Shown: one piece after another, positions 1-7,086 of the stretch
Layout: each line of letters begins with the position of its first letter
Numbering within the stretch: position 1 is the stretch's first letter
NCBI GenBank assembly: GCA_050015355.1
Contig: JBEKBO010000027.1
Span: 1 to 39,478 of the forward strand
Length of the DNA stretch: 39,478 nt
Direction: 5' to 3'
Source: CAWBRT01 sp050015355
Lineage (GTDB): Bacteria; Acidobacteriota; Terriglobia; Terriglobales; Acidobacteriaceae
The notes under the pieces: model-generated
Databases searched by the model: none
What the model was told of the DNA's origin: nothing
What the model saw: the letters and a program-made list of their open reading frames with translations, nothing else
Program-made: the position numbers and the translations under genes

Positions 1-289
1 TTGGTGATTAGTTCGTGCTGGTTACGGTATTTTTGGCAGCTTGACCAGTCGGCTTGATCTTCACGTGCTCGATCACGGCATCGTGGACGCTGTGGAAGTT
101 TGTGTACCTGGCAATCGTTGCCGCAATGGTCAGCGGACTACCGGGCGTCCGCAGCGAGCTTGGCCGGACGACTCAACCCGCAGCCTAACCCGCAGTCAAT
201 AACCCGATTCCTGTATTTGCAATCACTTACAAGCACTTGGCAGCCCTTCGGAGTTCCTGTAAGTTATTGTAAACATTAGTCTTTGTAAA
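1..289. other. No gene recognised; probable end of an integrated element
   Basis: All frames are broken by stops and no protein family is recognisable; one short frame near 84-175 has a hydrophobic stretch but no start or context. The stretch ends exactly where tRNA identity begins (290). Several TTGTAA-like words on both strands and the 11-mer AATCACTTACA (221-231, repeated at 340-350) cluster around the tRNA fragment. These would suit arm-type recombinase sites, but that is inference. Confidence 0.4.
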
Positions 290-334
290 TTCACACGGTG
301 GAAGTCACAGGTTCAAATCCTGTAGCGCCCACCA
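290..334 (+). tRNA. 3' half of tRNA-Val (CAC), partial; probable attachment site
   Basis: From 290 the sequence reads as an anticodon loop TTCACAC, then the 3' anticodon-stem strand GGTGG, a five-base variable loop, a T arm (ACAGG / TTCAAAT / CCTGT, 307-323), the 3' acceptor strand AGCGCCC, discriminator A and an encoded CCA (332-334). The bases before 290 cannot pair with GGTGG and no D arm or 5' acceptor strand is present, so this is not a functional tRNA. Identity beginning at the anticodon loop is the usual footprint of a tyrosine recombinase that integrates into a tRNA 3' half. The intact copy should lie at the other end of the element, to the left of the window. Confidence 0.75.
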
Positions 335-369
335 TCTCTAATCACTTACATACGGTAAATTAGAGATGG
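332..369. repeat. 11-bp perfect inverted repeat next to the tRNA fragment
   Basis: CCATCTCTAAT (332-342) and ATTAGAGATGG (359-369) are perfect reverse complements around a 16-base loop, starting in the CCA of the tRNA fragment. No T-run follows, so it is a poor terminator. It may be a recombinase or excisionase site, or a degraded tRNA terminator. Confidence 0.55.
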
Positions 370-456
370 TAAAGATATCGGGAAGTCGAGAATCTTACTC
401 CACAACGGCTCCTCCAAGTTTGTCGGACGAAATACTGGCCGCCGGGAGTTCGGGGC

Positions 457-1068
457 TCAGGAGTCCGGCTGCGGGCTTGCCGGATTTGGCTCCCAGCGCT
501 TGAAATCCGCGAATTCGATTCCAAATACGTCCAGAATCTTGCCCACGATGTGTGCCGTCATGTCCTGAATGGTGGCTGGGCGGTGGTAGTAGGTGAGCAC
601 CGGCGGCAGAATGACGACCCCGGCGTTGGCCAGTATCAGGAGGTTGTTAAGGTGCACGCTGCTCAGCGGGGACTCGCGGGCGACCAGCACCAGTTTGCGG
701 CGCTCCTTGATGACCACGTCGGCGGCGCGCAGTAGCAGGTTTTGCGAATAGCCGTGCGCGATGCCCGCAACCGTCTTCATGCTGCACGGCGCCACCACCA
801 TGCCTTCCGTCTTGAAGGTGCCGCTGGCGATGCCGGCGCCGATGTCGTCCAGAGAATGGCAATGCGTCGCCAGGGCCTCTACCTGCTCGACGGAGTATGT
901 GGTTTCCAGCCTGATCGTCCGTCTCGCCCCCTCTGAAATCACCAGGTGGGTTTCCCATTCCGGCTGGCGCTGCATTGCCTGCAACAGTTGAATGCCGATC
1001 TCGGCGCCGCTGGCGCCGCTGATGCCCACGATCAGACGCTTTGGCGTCGCTTGCCGGGCCAGGTTCAC
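457..1068 (-). CDS. UbiX-family flavin prenyltransferase
   Basis: Makes prenylated FMN from FMN and dimethylallyl phosphate, the cofactor of UbiD-type decarboxylases. The 203-residue product has the N-terminal flavin-binding GISGASG (residues 15-21), the central SMKTVAGIAHG segment, RAADVVIKERRKLVLV and a late PPVLTYYHRP, all in UbiX/Pad1 order. A GTG start at 1068 is preferred over an ATG at 1131, because AGGAGG (complement of 1073-1078) lies four bases upstream and the longer version adds 21 residues unlike the family. No UbiD partner is in the window. It is divergent from the AOR-type oxidoreductase, with about 220 bases between them holding both promoters. Aromatic acid metabolism is plausible but inferred. 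Confidence 0.9.
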   Translation of the reverse strand: MNLARQATPKRLIVGISGASGAEIGIQLLQAMQRQPEWETHLVISEGARRTIRLETTYSVEQVEALATHCHSLDDIGAGIASGTFKTEGMVVAPCSMKTVAGIAHGYSQNLLLRAADVVIKERRKLVLVARESPLSSVHLNNLLILANAGVVILPPVLTYYHRPATIQDMTAHIVGKILDVFGIEFADFKRWEPNPASPQPDS

Positions 1069-1287
1069 TGTTCCTCCTGCACGATGGGAAGGTCGACCTC
1101 GAATTTGAATCCGAAGCGCCTGCGTTGTCAATATAGCGGATTGTTTCAGTTCTGAATCGCTCGAATTGTGTTCATCGGCGTCGTATTGTTAGTTACCATG
1201 ACGCCTGACACCCATCCGCGGCGATGTTAGCGCGGGCGGGGCCTGCTAGGGACGGATAGGTTCGCGCAGTAGTAGAAGGGAGGCGTG

Positions 1288-3147
1288 ATGAGCCAGACAC
1301 TGTGGGGCTATATGGGAAAAATCCTGCGGGTTAATTTGACCAGCGGAACTCATTGGGACGAACCACTGGAGCCCGCGTTGGTGGAGAACTATCTCGGCGG
1401 CACGGGACTCGGCGCGGAATATCTATACCGCGAGGTCCCGCCTGGTGTGGAGTGGGACGATCCTCGCAACCTTATTGTCATGGCTTCCGGGCCCGTAGGG
1501 GGTACAGCTCTCGCGGGCAGTGGGACGTTTTCCCTGGTCACCAAGGGTCCGATGACCAACTTGGCGGTTGCCTCGCAGGCCAATGGTTTTTGGGGGGCTT
1601 ACATCAAGTCTGCCGGGTACGACGCGGTGATTATTCAAGGGCAGTCGCCCCGTTGGGTTTATCTGAGTATTACGGATAGCAAGGTTGAGTTGCGCGATGC
1701 CTCCACGCTGCTGGGAAAGGACACCTGGGAAACCGAGGACGCGGTCCGGGAGGACCTTGGCACGAAAGCCCGGCTGAGCGTGTACGGGATCGGCCCTGCC
1801 GGAGAAAACAAGGTTCGCTTTGCGCTTGTCGGGGGCGACAGGGGGCATCTTTGCTCGAAGGGCGGCTGTGGATGTGTCATGGGAGCAAAGCGCCTCAAGG
1901 CCGTCGCGGTCACTCAGGGGCGCCAACCAGTTTCTCTGTATAACAAGGAGCTGTTTCGAGAGAAATCGAGAGCCCTGCTGGAAGACGCGAAGGCCGCTAA
2001 AGGCGGACAAATGTATAAGTGGGGAACTGGCGCTGCCTTTTCCGTCCATGCCCAGGCGGGCAGTCTTCCAATTCGCAACTATACAACCAATGTTTTTCCT
2101 GAACACGAGCAGATGAACGCCCAGTATATTCGTACCCACTTCGAGCACCGGAATAAGCCGTGCTGGGCATGCGGGATGGTGCATACGAAGTATATGAAGG
2201 TTACGGAGGGTCCCTACACCGGCTATGAGGGCGAGGAACCCGAGTACGAGGGCATGTCGGGCTGGGGGCCGCAAATCGGCAACAACGACCCTGGAGCCTA
2301 TGTCAAACTCTCCAACGTCACCGATCGACTCGGCCTTGACGTTAATGAAGCGACTTGGGTTGTTGGCTGGGTCATGGAGTGCTACGAGAAGGGAATTCTC
2401 ACCGCCAACGACTTGGACGGCTTGGACATGCGCTGGGGCAATACCGAGGCCGCCCATGCACTCCTGCTAAAGATAAGCAGACGGGAAGGAGTTGGCGACC
2501 TGCTGGCCGAAGGGGTCATGCGTGCTGCGAAAAAAGTCGGCGGTGATGCTCCTAATATGGGCGTGTATGTCCTCAAGGGAGCGACTCCGAGAGGGCATGA
2601 TCATCGCGCCATTTGGGGAGAGATGCTGGACACCTGTGTCTCCGCCACCGGCACTATTCAGTGCGGTGCTCGCCTCACCTCCCCAGCCTATTTTGGTCAG
2701 CCGCCCGTCACTAATCACTTCTCGCCGTGGGAGGTCGCCGGCGTCAACGGGATGCTCGAGGGTTGGTTGGTCTTTCTCGATAGCTTGTCGATTTGCCGTT
2801 TCATCACCCTCAATCCTCAGTTGACCGTTGAGTGTGTGAACGCCATCACCGGCCGCGATTTCCAGGTGGCCGATGCACAAATCATCGGCCGCCGGATCGT
2901 CAACCAGCTCCGGGTCTTTAACTTCCGGCATGGTTTGGATCCTGCGCTCGAGGCTCCGTCTCCGCGTTACGGCTCGACGCCGACCGACGGACCGGCGCAA
3001 GGAAAGAGTGTTGCCCCGTATTTCGATTGGATGAAGAGCTTTTATTTTCAGCTCATGGGATGGGACACAGCAACGGGTAGGCCGCTTCCTCACACTTTGA
3101 AGTCCCTTGGCTTGGAGAAACTCATTCCTGACCTGGAGCCAAAATAA
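1288..3147 (+). CDS. Aldehyde ferredoxin oxidoreductase family protein (tungstopterin enzyme)
   Basis: A 619-residue member of the AOR family, which uses a bis-pterin tungsten centre and a [4Fe-4S] cluster for low-potential aldehyde/acid chemistry; the family includes BamB of class II benzoyl-CoA reductase. The N-terminal domain is typical (GKILRVNLTSG, LGGTGLGAEYL, SGPVGGTALAGSGTF, IKSAGYDAVIIQG). The cluster-binding region reads C292-x2-C295-x3-H299 with C503 in DSLSICRF. In Pyrococcus AOR the third ligand of C-x2-C-x3-C is cysteine, so His at 299 is unusual. ATG at 1288 is chosen: GGGAGG (1278-1283) precedes it at four bases; an in-frame GTG sits one codon earlier. A ThiS/MoaD-like gene follows 43 bases downstream, a common pairing for AOR genes. 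The substrate cannot be read from sequence. Confidence 0.9.
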   Translation: MSQTLWGYMGKILRVNLTSGTHWDEPLEPALVENYLGGTGLGAEYLYREVPPGVEWDDPRNLIVMASGPVGGTALAGSGTFSLVTKGPMTNLAVASQANGFWGAYIKSAGYDAVIIQGQSPRWVYLSITDSKVELRDASTLLGKDTWETEDAVREDLGTKARLSVYGIGPAGENKVRFALVGGDRGHLCSKGGCGCVMGAKRLKAVAVTQGRQPVSLYNKELFREKSRALLEDAKAAKGGQMYKWGTGAAFSVHAQAGSLPIRNYTTNVFPEHEQMNAQYIRTHFEHRNKPCWACGMVHTKYMKVTEGPYTGYEGEEPEYEGMSGWGPQIGNNDPGAYVKLSNVTDRLGLDVNEATWVVGWVMECYEKGILTANDLDGLDMRWGNTEAAHALLLKISRREGVGDLLAEGVMRAAKKVGGDAPNMGVYVLKGATPRGHDHRAIWGEMLDTCVSATGTIQCGARLTSPAYFGQPPVTNHFSPWEVAGVNGMLEGWLVFLDSLSICRFITLNPQLTVECVNAITGRDFQVADAQIIGRRIVNQLRVFNFRHGLDPALEAPSPRYGSTPTDGPAQGKSVAPYFDWMKSFYFQLMGWDTATGRPLPHTLKSLGLEKLIPDLEPK

Positions 3148-3190
3148 CATCTGCCTGAGCTGCTGAGTGTAGTGCGCAATTGAGGGGTCG

Positions 3191-3493
3191 ATGCCGACGG
3201 TGAAACTGAAGCTCGCTGGCTGGTCGCTTGCCGGCCTGGACGCCGCGTGGACGAATCCGGAGGGAGTTTCTGTTTCCATAACCGGCGGCGAAACCATTTG
3301 CGATATGGCCCGTCAGCTCGCGTTACGGGATGACGTTTTCCGCAAGATTGTCTTCGATAGCGAGAACCTGGAATTCGGGGCGGAGGTCCTGGTCATTCTC
3401 AATGGGGCCTTCGTCAATCCGCAGAACCCAGCGGAGACATATCTCAGGGAAGGCGATGAGGTGATGTTATTGCCGGTTGTGAGCGGCGGGTGA
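3191..3493 (+). CDS. ThiS/MoaD-like ubiquitin-fold sulfur carrier
   Basis: A 100-residue protein ending in VVSGG. A C-terminal Gly-Gly is the hallmark of MoaD/ThiS carriers, whose terminal glycine is thiocarboxylated to deliver sulfur, for example to molybdo- or tungstopterin. The second half (VLVILNGAFVNPQNPAE, YLREGDEVMLLPVVSGG) has the 'NG..V ... L.dGDeV.l.P.vaGG' pattern of the fold. It lies just downstream of the AOR gene on the same strand, so a role in making or inserting the tungstopterin of that enzyme is a reasonable inference. GAGGGG lies three bases before the ATG, a rather short spacing. Confidence 0.8.
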   Translation: MPTVKLKLAGWSLAGLDAAWTNPEGVSVSITGGETICDMARQLALRDDVFRKIVFDSENLEFGAEVLVILNGAFVNPQNPAETYLREGDEVMLLPVVSGG

Positions 3494-3672
3494 GCAAATG
3501 ACGATGAGCACCGTCTGCGACGGCCTGGAAAGTTCAAGCAATGACTTAGTAATCAACGACTTGCAAGAGTGGAGCTGCTCCGGCATCGCCTGGATGGCAC
3601 TTTCCGGCCTTCAGACTTGCCGCCGATCAGGCATAATTGATTAGATATTCCGCTTCTCACCCCGGACTCTGG

Positions 3673-4461
3673 ATGGACTTGAGAGACACCAAACGGCCCG
3701 CTGCCGATTTCCCCCCCGGAACCGACTCTGCTCCGAGTGGAAACAGCCCGAAACTTTCCGATGCGGAGGGTGTTCCATCGGGTATGGGCAGCGCAGCGTT
3801 TGAGCGGGTAATGCCTGCAGGATATGTCGGCGCCGGTCAGCAAGGCCCAGGCAATGCGGTTCGAGTCCAACCGGGTGGTGCTCCTGCTGCTGACCTGAGT
3901 GACGCTGAGATTATGCTCCGGGTCAAAGCCGGAGATGACGCCGCATTCAATTACCTGATCGAGAAATACCGGCGCGCAATGATCAGTTTTATGTACCGGA
4001 TGGTGCATAACTCGGCCATCGCCGAGGAGTTGGCGCAAGAGGTTTTCCTGCGCGTTTACCGTTCGCGGGAAGGCTATGCCGCAAGCGCAAAGTTCACCAC
4101 CTGGCTCTACCGGATTGCAACCAACCTGGCCGTGAATCACGCTCGCGACAACAAGCACGAGCGCCCGGAGACCAAGGTTAGTTTGGACGAAACCGACAAA
4201 GAAACCGGGCTTTCGATCGATGTGGCCGATACCACGCTGAATGTCGAACAACGAATACTTCGTCGTGAGCGGCTGGCGGCAATTCGTCGTCATGTGGAAG
4301 AACTGCCGGAGCGGCAGCGCATGGCCGTCATTATGCATAAGTATCAGAACATGGACTATCGCCAGATTGCCGGAGTACTGAACCTGAGCGAATCGGCGAC
4401 TAAATCATTACTATTCCGCGCGTACGAGACTTTGCGGGACAAACTGAAGGACTTTATCTAG
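3673..4461 (+). CDS. ECF-type RNA polymerase sigma factor with N-terminal extension
   Basis: Sigma-70 family protein. From about residue 75 it has region 2 (DAEIMLRVKAGDDAAFNYLI, YRMVHNSAIAEELAQEVFLR, FTTWLYRIATNLAVNHARD) and, after a polar linker, region 4 (VEELPERQRMAVIMHKYQ, MDYRQIAGVLNLSESATKSL). Regions 1.1 and 3 are absent, as in ECF factors. The roughly 75 residues ahead of region 2 are Pro/Gly/Ser-rich and of unknown function, making it longer (262 aa) than a typical ECF factor near 190. ATG at 3673 is used; a TTG at 3637 is an alternative and neither has a strong ribosome site. The gene eight bases downstream encodes a zinc-finger membrane protein, the expected cognate anti-sigma factor. 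Confidence 0.9.
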   Translation: MDLRDTKRPAADFPPGTDSAPSGNSPKLSDAEGVPSGMGSAAFERVMPAGYVGAGQQGPGNAVRVQPGGAPAADLSDAEIMLRVKAGDDAAFNYLIEKYRRAMISFMYRMVHNSAIAEELAQEVFLRVYRSREGYAASAKFTTWLYRIATNLAVNHARDNKHERPETKVSLDETDKETGLSIDVADTTLNVEQRILRRERLAAIRRHVEELPERQRMAVIMHKYQNMDYRQIAGVLNLSESATKSLLFRAYETLRDKLKDFI

Positions 4462-4469
4462 GGGCTGTT

Positions 4470-4946
4470 ATGAATTGCAGGGATGTTCGCGAACAACTGT
4501 TGGAAGTAGCGGTGGAAGGCGGACCGGCTTCACCGGAAATTCAGTCGCATTGCTCGGTTTGCGATCCATGCGCGCTCGAATTGCAGCAGATGAAGAGGAC
4601 GATGGCGCTGCTCGACGAGTGGCAGGCGCCGGAGCCGTCGCCGTATTTCGACGTCAAGCTCCAGGCCCGGCTCCGCGAAGAGCAGCAAAAGCCTGCGGCG
4701 GGATGGTTCGGCTGGTTTCGCAAGCCGGCTGCCGTTGGGCTCGCAGCCACCGTTCTGCTTGCCCTGGGCGTGGGCTCATTCCTGGGCCGGCAAGGCGACA
4801 CGAAGAGCGCGGATCATGCCGTTCCGGCAGTTCGGGGTACCGCTGTAGGCGATTTGCAGTACCTGGAAAAGCACTCTGACCTATTACAAGAGTTCGAGGC
4901 GCTTGACGTTTTGGACAACAGCGACAGCGGAGGCGCTGCAAATTAG
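4470..4946 (+). CDS. Zinc-finger membrane anti-sigma factor
   Basis: A 158-residue protein with an N-terminal H27-x3-C31-x2-C34 motif (within SHCSVCDPC), the zinc-binding signature of ZAS/zf-HC2 anti-sigma domains that hold ECF factors inactive. A single membrane segment follows near residues 86-106 (AAVGLAATVLLALGVGSFLG), leaving a short outer C-terminal part. It starts eight bases after the sigma gene, which implies one operon and translational coupling. Signal and target promoters are not visible. The stop codon abuts a short repeat (4946-4992). Confidence 0.85.
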   Translation: MNCRDVREQLLEVAVEGGPASPEIQSHCSVCDPCALELQQMKRTMALLDEWQAPEPSPYFDVKLQARLREEQQKPAAGWFGWFRKPAAVGLAATVLLALGVGSFLGRQGDTKSADHAVPAVRGTAVGDLQYLEKHSDLLQEFEALDVLDNSDSGGAAN

Positions 4947-4992
4947 GCCGGATTCGCGAAAGGTGTACCCCGCGAAGGAGCCGGGCATAGGC
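4946..4992. repeat. Short intergenic repeat, family E copy 1
   Basis: Reads approximately 'gCCGGATTCGCGaAAGG..ACCCcGCGAAGgAGCCGGGC', starting at the last base of the anti-sigma stop codon. Related copies occur at 5731-5758 and 13817-13864. TTCGCG and CGCGAA can pair around the central AAGG..ACC part. Because the copies lie in unrelated gaps, this is a dispersed element rather than a gene-specific signal. Confidence 0.6.
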
Positions 4993-5017
4993 TATTGAAG
5001 CTGAAGGATCCGAGAAA

Positions 5018-5731
5018 GTGATCACGTCTCACCCCATCGTGCTGTTGGTGCTGTCTTGCGCCCTTACCGTCCCGCTGCCAACGGCGGCGTCTACCCACAG
5101 GTCTGCGGTATCCACGAGTTATGCAAGAGCGAATGTAGCGGTCAGGACGCAAGCCAGGCCGCCGATGGTGCCGCGCCCGGCAGAGGGCCGGAGACAGCAA
5201 ATTGCGCAATCGGTGGGCAGAGGTCCCGGGCCGCAAGGCCCTCCGCCCGGTTCCAACGGACAGCAGGGATACCAGTTGCGCGGCCCCGGGCCGCATCGTG
5301 GCGATTGGCTTCGCAGGTACGGCAGCTTGCCGTCCGACCAGATGAGGAAACAGCTCGAACAGGATAAAGACTTCCAAGGTCTTCCCTCGGAACGTCAGCA
5401 AATGCTACGGCAACGCCTCGAGCGCTTCAGCAGTTTGCCACCTGATAAGAGGCAGCAGGTTTTGAACCGCATGGAGTTGCTCGAGCACATGCCCCCGGAG
5501 CAGCAGCAGCGGGTGGAGGGTTTGTTCCAGCAGTTTCGAAGCCTCGGGCCTGATCGCCGGCAGGCCGTGGTGCAGCAGTTACGTCAACTGCGCGGTCTTC
5601 CGCCAGACCAAAGAAGCAAAGCGCTTGAGTCGGGACAGTTCAAGTCCGGTTTTAGCCCACAGGAGCAGCAGATTATCCGCGGGCTCAACGAAATAAGGGT
5701 TCCCCCCGGCGCCAGGGGCCCAGGGTTCTAG
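5018..5731 (+). CDS. DUF3106-like secreted protein with Leu-Pro-Pro helical repeats
   Basis: A 237-residue protein beginning with a signal-peptide-like segment (VLLVLSCALTVPLPTAAS), a Pro/Gly/Arg/Gln-rich stretch to about residue 105, then tandem roughly 20-residue helical units built on 'lPpd.rqq.l.rl..f..': LPSDQMRKQLEQ, LPSERQQMLRQRLERF, LPPDKRQQVLNRMELL, MPPEQQQRVEGLFQQF, LGPDRRQAVVQQLRQL, LPPDQRSKAL. This matches the DUF3106 pattern; no biochemical function is known to me. It follows the anti-sigma gene with a 71-base gap, so sigma, anti-sigma and this exported protein probably form one envelope-sensing unit. GTG at 5018 with AAGGA nine bases upstream is the likely start. Confidence 0.75.
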   Translation: MITSHPIVLLVLSCALTVPLPTAASTHRSAVSTSYARANVAVRTQARPPMVPRPAEGRRQQIAQSVGRGPGPQGPPPGSNGQQGYQLRGPGPHRGDWLRRYGSLPSDQMRKQLEQDKDFQGLPSERQQMLRQRLERFSSLPPDKRQQVLNRMELLEHMPPEQQQRVEGLFQQFRSLGPDRRQAVVQQLRQLRGLPPDQRSKALESGQFKSGFSPQEQQIIRGLNEIRVPPGARGPGF

Positions 5732-5758
5732 ACCGGATTCGCGGAAGGGGAACCGCGC
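5731..5758. repeat. Short intergenic repeat, family E copy 2
   Basis: GACCGGATTCGCGGAAGGGG begins at the last base of the stop codon of the DUF3106-like gene, exactly as copy 1 begins at the preceding gene's stop. It is shorter than copies 1 and 3. Confidence 0.5.
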
Positions 5759-5782
5759 TAGAATACTTCTCCTCTATGACTC

Positions 5783-5811
5783 GGCACGCCGTGTGGCGTG
5801 CCTTCTTTTTT
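5783..5811 (+). terminator. Intrinsic terminator after the sigma/anti-sigma/DUF3106 operon
   Basis: GGCACGCC (5783-5790), loop GTGT, GGCGTGCC (5795-5802) form a perfect 8-bp GC-rich stem followed directly by TTCTTTTTT. It lies 52 bases after the upstream stop, in the right orientation to end that operon before the TRAP gene. Confidence 0.9.
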
Positions 5812-5957
5812 GCGAAGACAAACTCGAGTCTGCCGAGGCTTCGTTGGTAATCCTGGTGTTGACCACGAGGCTCCAAATAGTTTTGCAATAGCCTGCCGTG
5901 CGGCCTAATATTGATCGCTTGAATATTCCCAAAAACTTAGCAGGGAGAAGAATTGCG

Positions 5958-6953
5958 ATGAAGCGATCGATTCTGGTTCTGATTTCTCTTGTCTCTGTCG
6001 TCATTCTATTCGGTTTTCCCGGTGCCGCTTTCGGGCAAAAGCAGCCGGTCACCTTGAAGTTTGCTGAGATTCACGAGGCCAGCTATCCAACCACGGTCGG
6101 AGATTTTGAAATTGCCAGGCTCGTCAAGGAGAGAACCAAGGGCCGAGTCATCATCGATATCTATCACAGCATGAAGCTCGGCGACGAAGCCGTCGTAATT
6201 AAGAAGGTACAGGAGGGAGAGATTGATCTAACCAGAATCAATATCGGACCTGTAACCAAATACGTACCGAGCTTGAATGCGTTTTTGCTGCCGTATATTT
6301 TTCGCGATGTGAATCACATGCTCAAGGTGGTAAATGGGCCGGTGGGCAATGACGTTCTCGCCTCCGCCGAGAAGAATGATTTTATAGGCTTCGGTTGGTT
6401 CGATGGCGGGACGAGAAACTTCTATACGAAAACCCTCGTGAAGGTCCCCGCTGACTTGAAAGGCCTGAAGATACGAACCTTGCAGAACGAGCTGATGACA
6501 TCGATGGTTGACTCCTTCGGCGCGAAAGCCATCCCAATGCCTCACGGAGACACCTATGCGGCCTTGAAGGACGGAAGGCTTGACGGAGCGGAAAACAATT
6601 ATCCGACCTACGACGAGACAAACCATTATCAGCTCGCTAAGTATTTCATCGAAGACGAACATACCAGGAATCCGGACATCATTATCGGCAGCAGGAAATC
6701 GCTGGCTTCGAAGTTGTCCCCGGAAGAAATCGAGATCATCAAGCAGGCAACCAGAGATGCTCAGGCCATGCAGTTTAAGTTGTGGGCTGAGACGGTGCAG
6801 ACATCAAAGGATAAAGTAGTCGCAGCCGGCTGCGTGATTACCACGCTGACCCCTAAGCAAAAGCGAGCCTTTGTCGCCGCCATGAAGCCGATTTACGATA
6901 AGCAGCCCCAGGATATTAAAGACTTGGTCAAGAGAACAAAAGCAGTGAAGTGA
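5958..6953 (+). CDS. TRAP transporter solute-binding protein, DctP family
   Basis: Periplasmic binding protein of a tripartite ATP-independent transporter. The 331-residue product has a signal peptide (SILVLISLVSVVILFGFPGA, cut near AFGQ) and the family signatures: VTLKFAEIHEASYPTTVG, IYHSMKLGDEAVVIKKVQEG, LPYIFRDVNHML, the carboxylate-binding segment LKGLKIRT, and LKDGRLDGAENNYPTY. ATG at 5958 is chosen because AGGGAGAAG precedes it at a suitable distance and it starts a proper signal peptide; an upstream in-frame GTG at 5898 would add 20 unrelated residues. No DctQ or DctM gene is adjacent, so it is an orphan here and must use membrane subunits encoded elsewhere. The ligand, probably an organic acid, is unknown. 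Confidence 0.9.
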   Translation: MKRSILVLISLVSVVILFGFPGAAFGQKQPVTLKFAEIHEASYPTTVGDFEIARLVKERTKGRVIIDIYHSMKLGDEAVVIKKVQEGEIDLTRINIGPVTKYVPSLNAFLLPYIFRDVNHMLKVVNGPVGNDVLASAEKNDFIGFGWFDGGTRNFYTKTLVKVPADLKGLKIRTLQNELMTSMVDSFGAKAIPMPHGDTYAALKDGRLDGAENNYPTYDETNHYQLAKYFIEDEHTRNPDIIIGSRKSLASKLSPEEIEIIKQATRDAQAMQFKLWAETVQTSKDKVVAAGCVITTLTPKQKRAFVAAMKPIYDKQPQDIKDLVKRTKAVK

Positions 6954-7012
6954 TGGCTGCAATACTTCGCATCAATTAATAAAGCTCGTGAGTGTCATCC
7001 TGAGCGAACCAG

Positions 7013-7049
7013 GTCCCCGGCGAGCCCCGCTCGCTGGGGTGATTGGGGT
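7013..7049. repeat. REP-like palindrome, family B copy 1
   Basis: CCCCGGCGAG - CCCC - CTCGCTGGGG, followed by TGATTGGGG; one G:T in a 10-bp stem. The same core recurs at 25534-25567, 36007-36040, 37537-37570 and 39320-39353. The bases just upstream (6992-7007, GTGTCATCCTGAGCGA) are another widespread repeat word. Confidence 0.75.
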
Positions 7050-7086
7050 TTAGTAGCGAAATACAGCGGCCTCAAGGAGAACGACA

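Noticed and set aside
1423..2457. 344-codon minus-strand frame inside the AOR gene
   Set aside because: Shadow of a gene with clear family motifs throughout.
5898..6953. Complete TRAP transport operon
   Set aside because: Only the solute-binding protein is present; no DctQ or DctM gene on either side.
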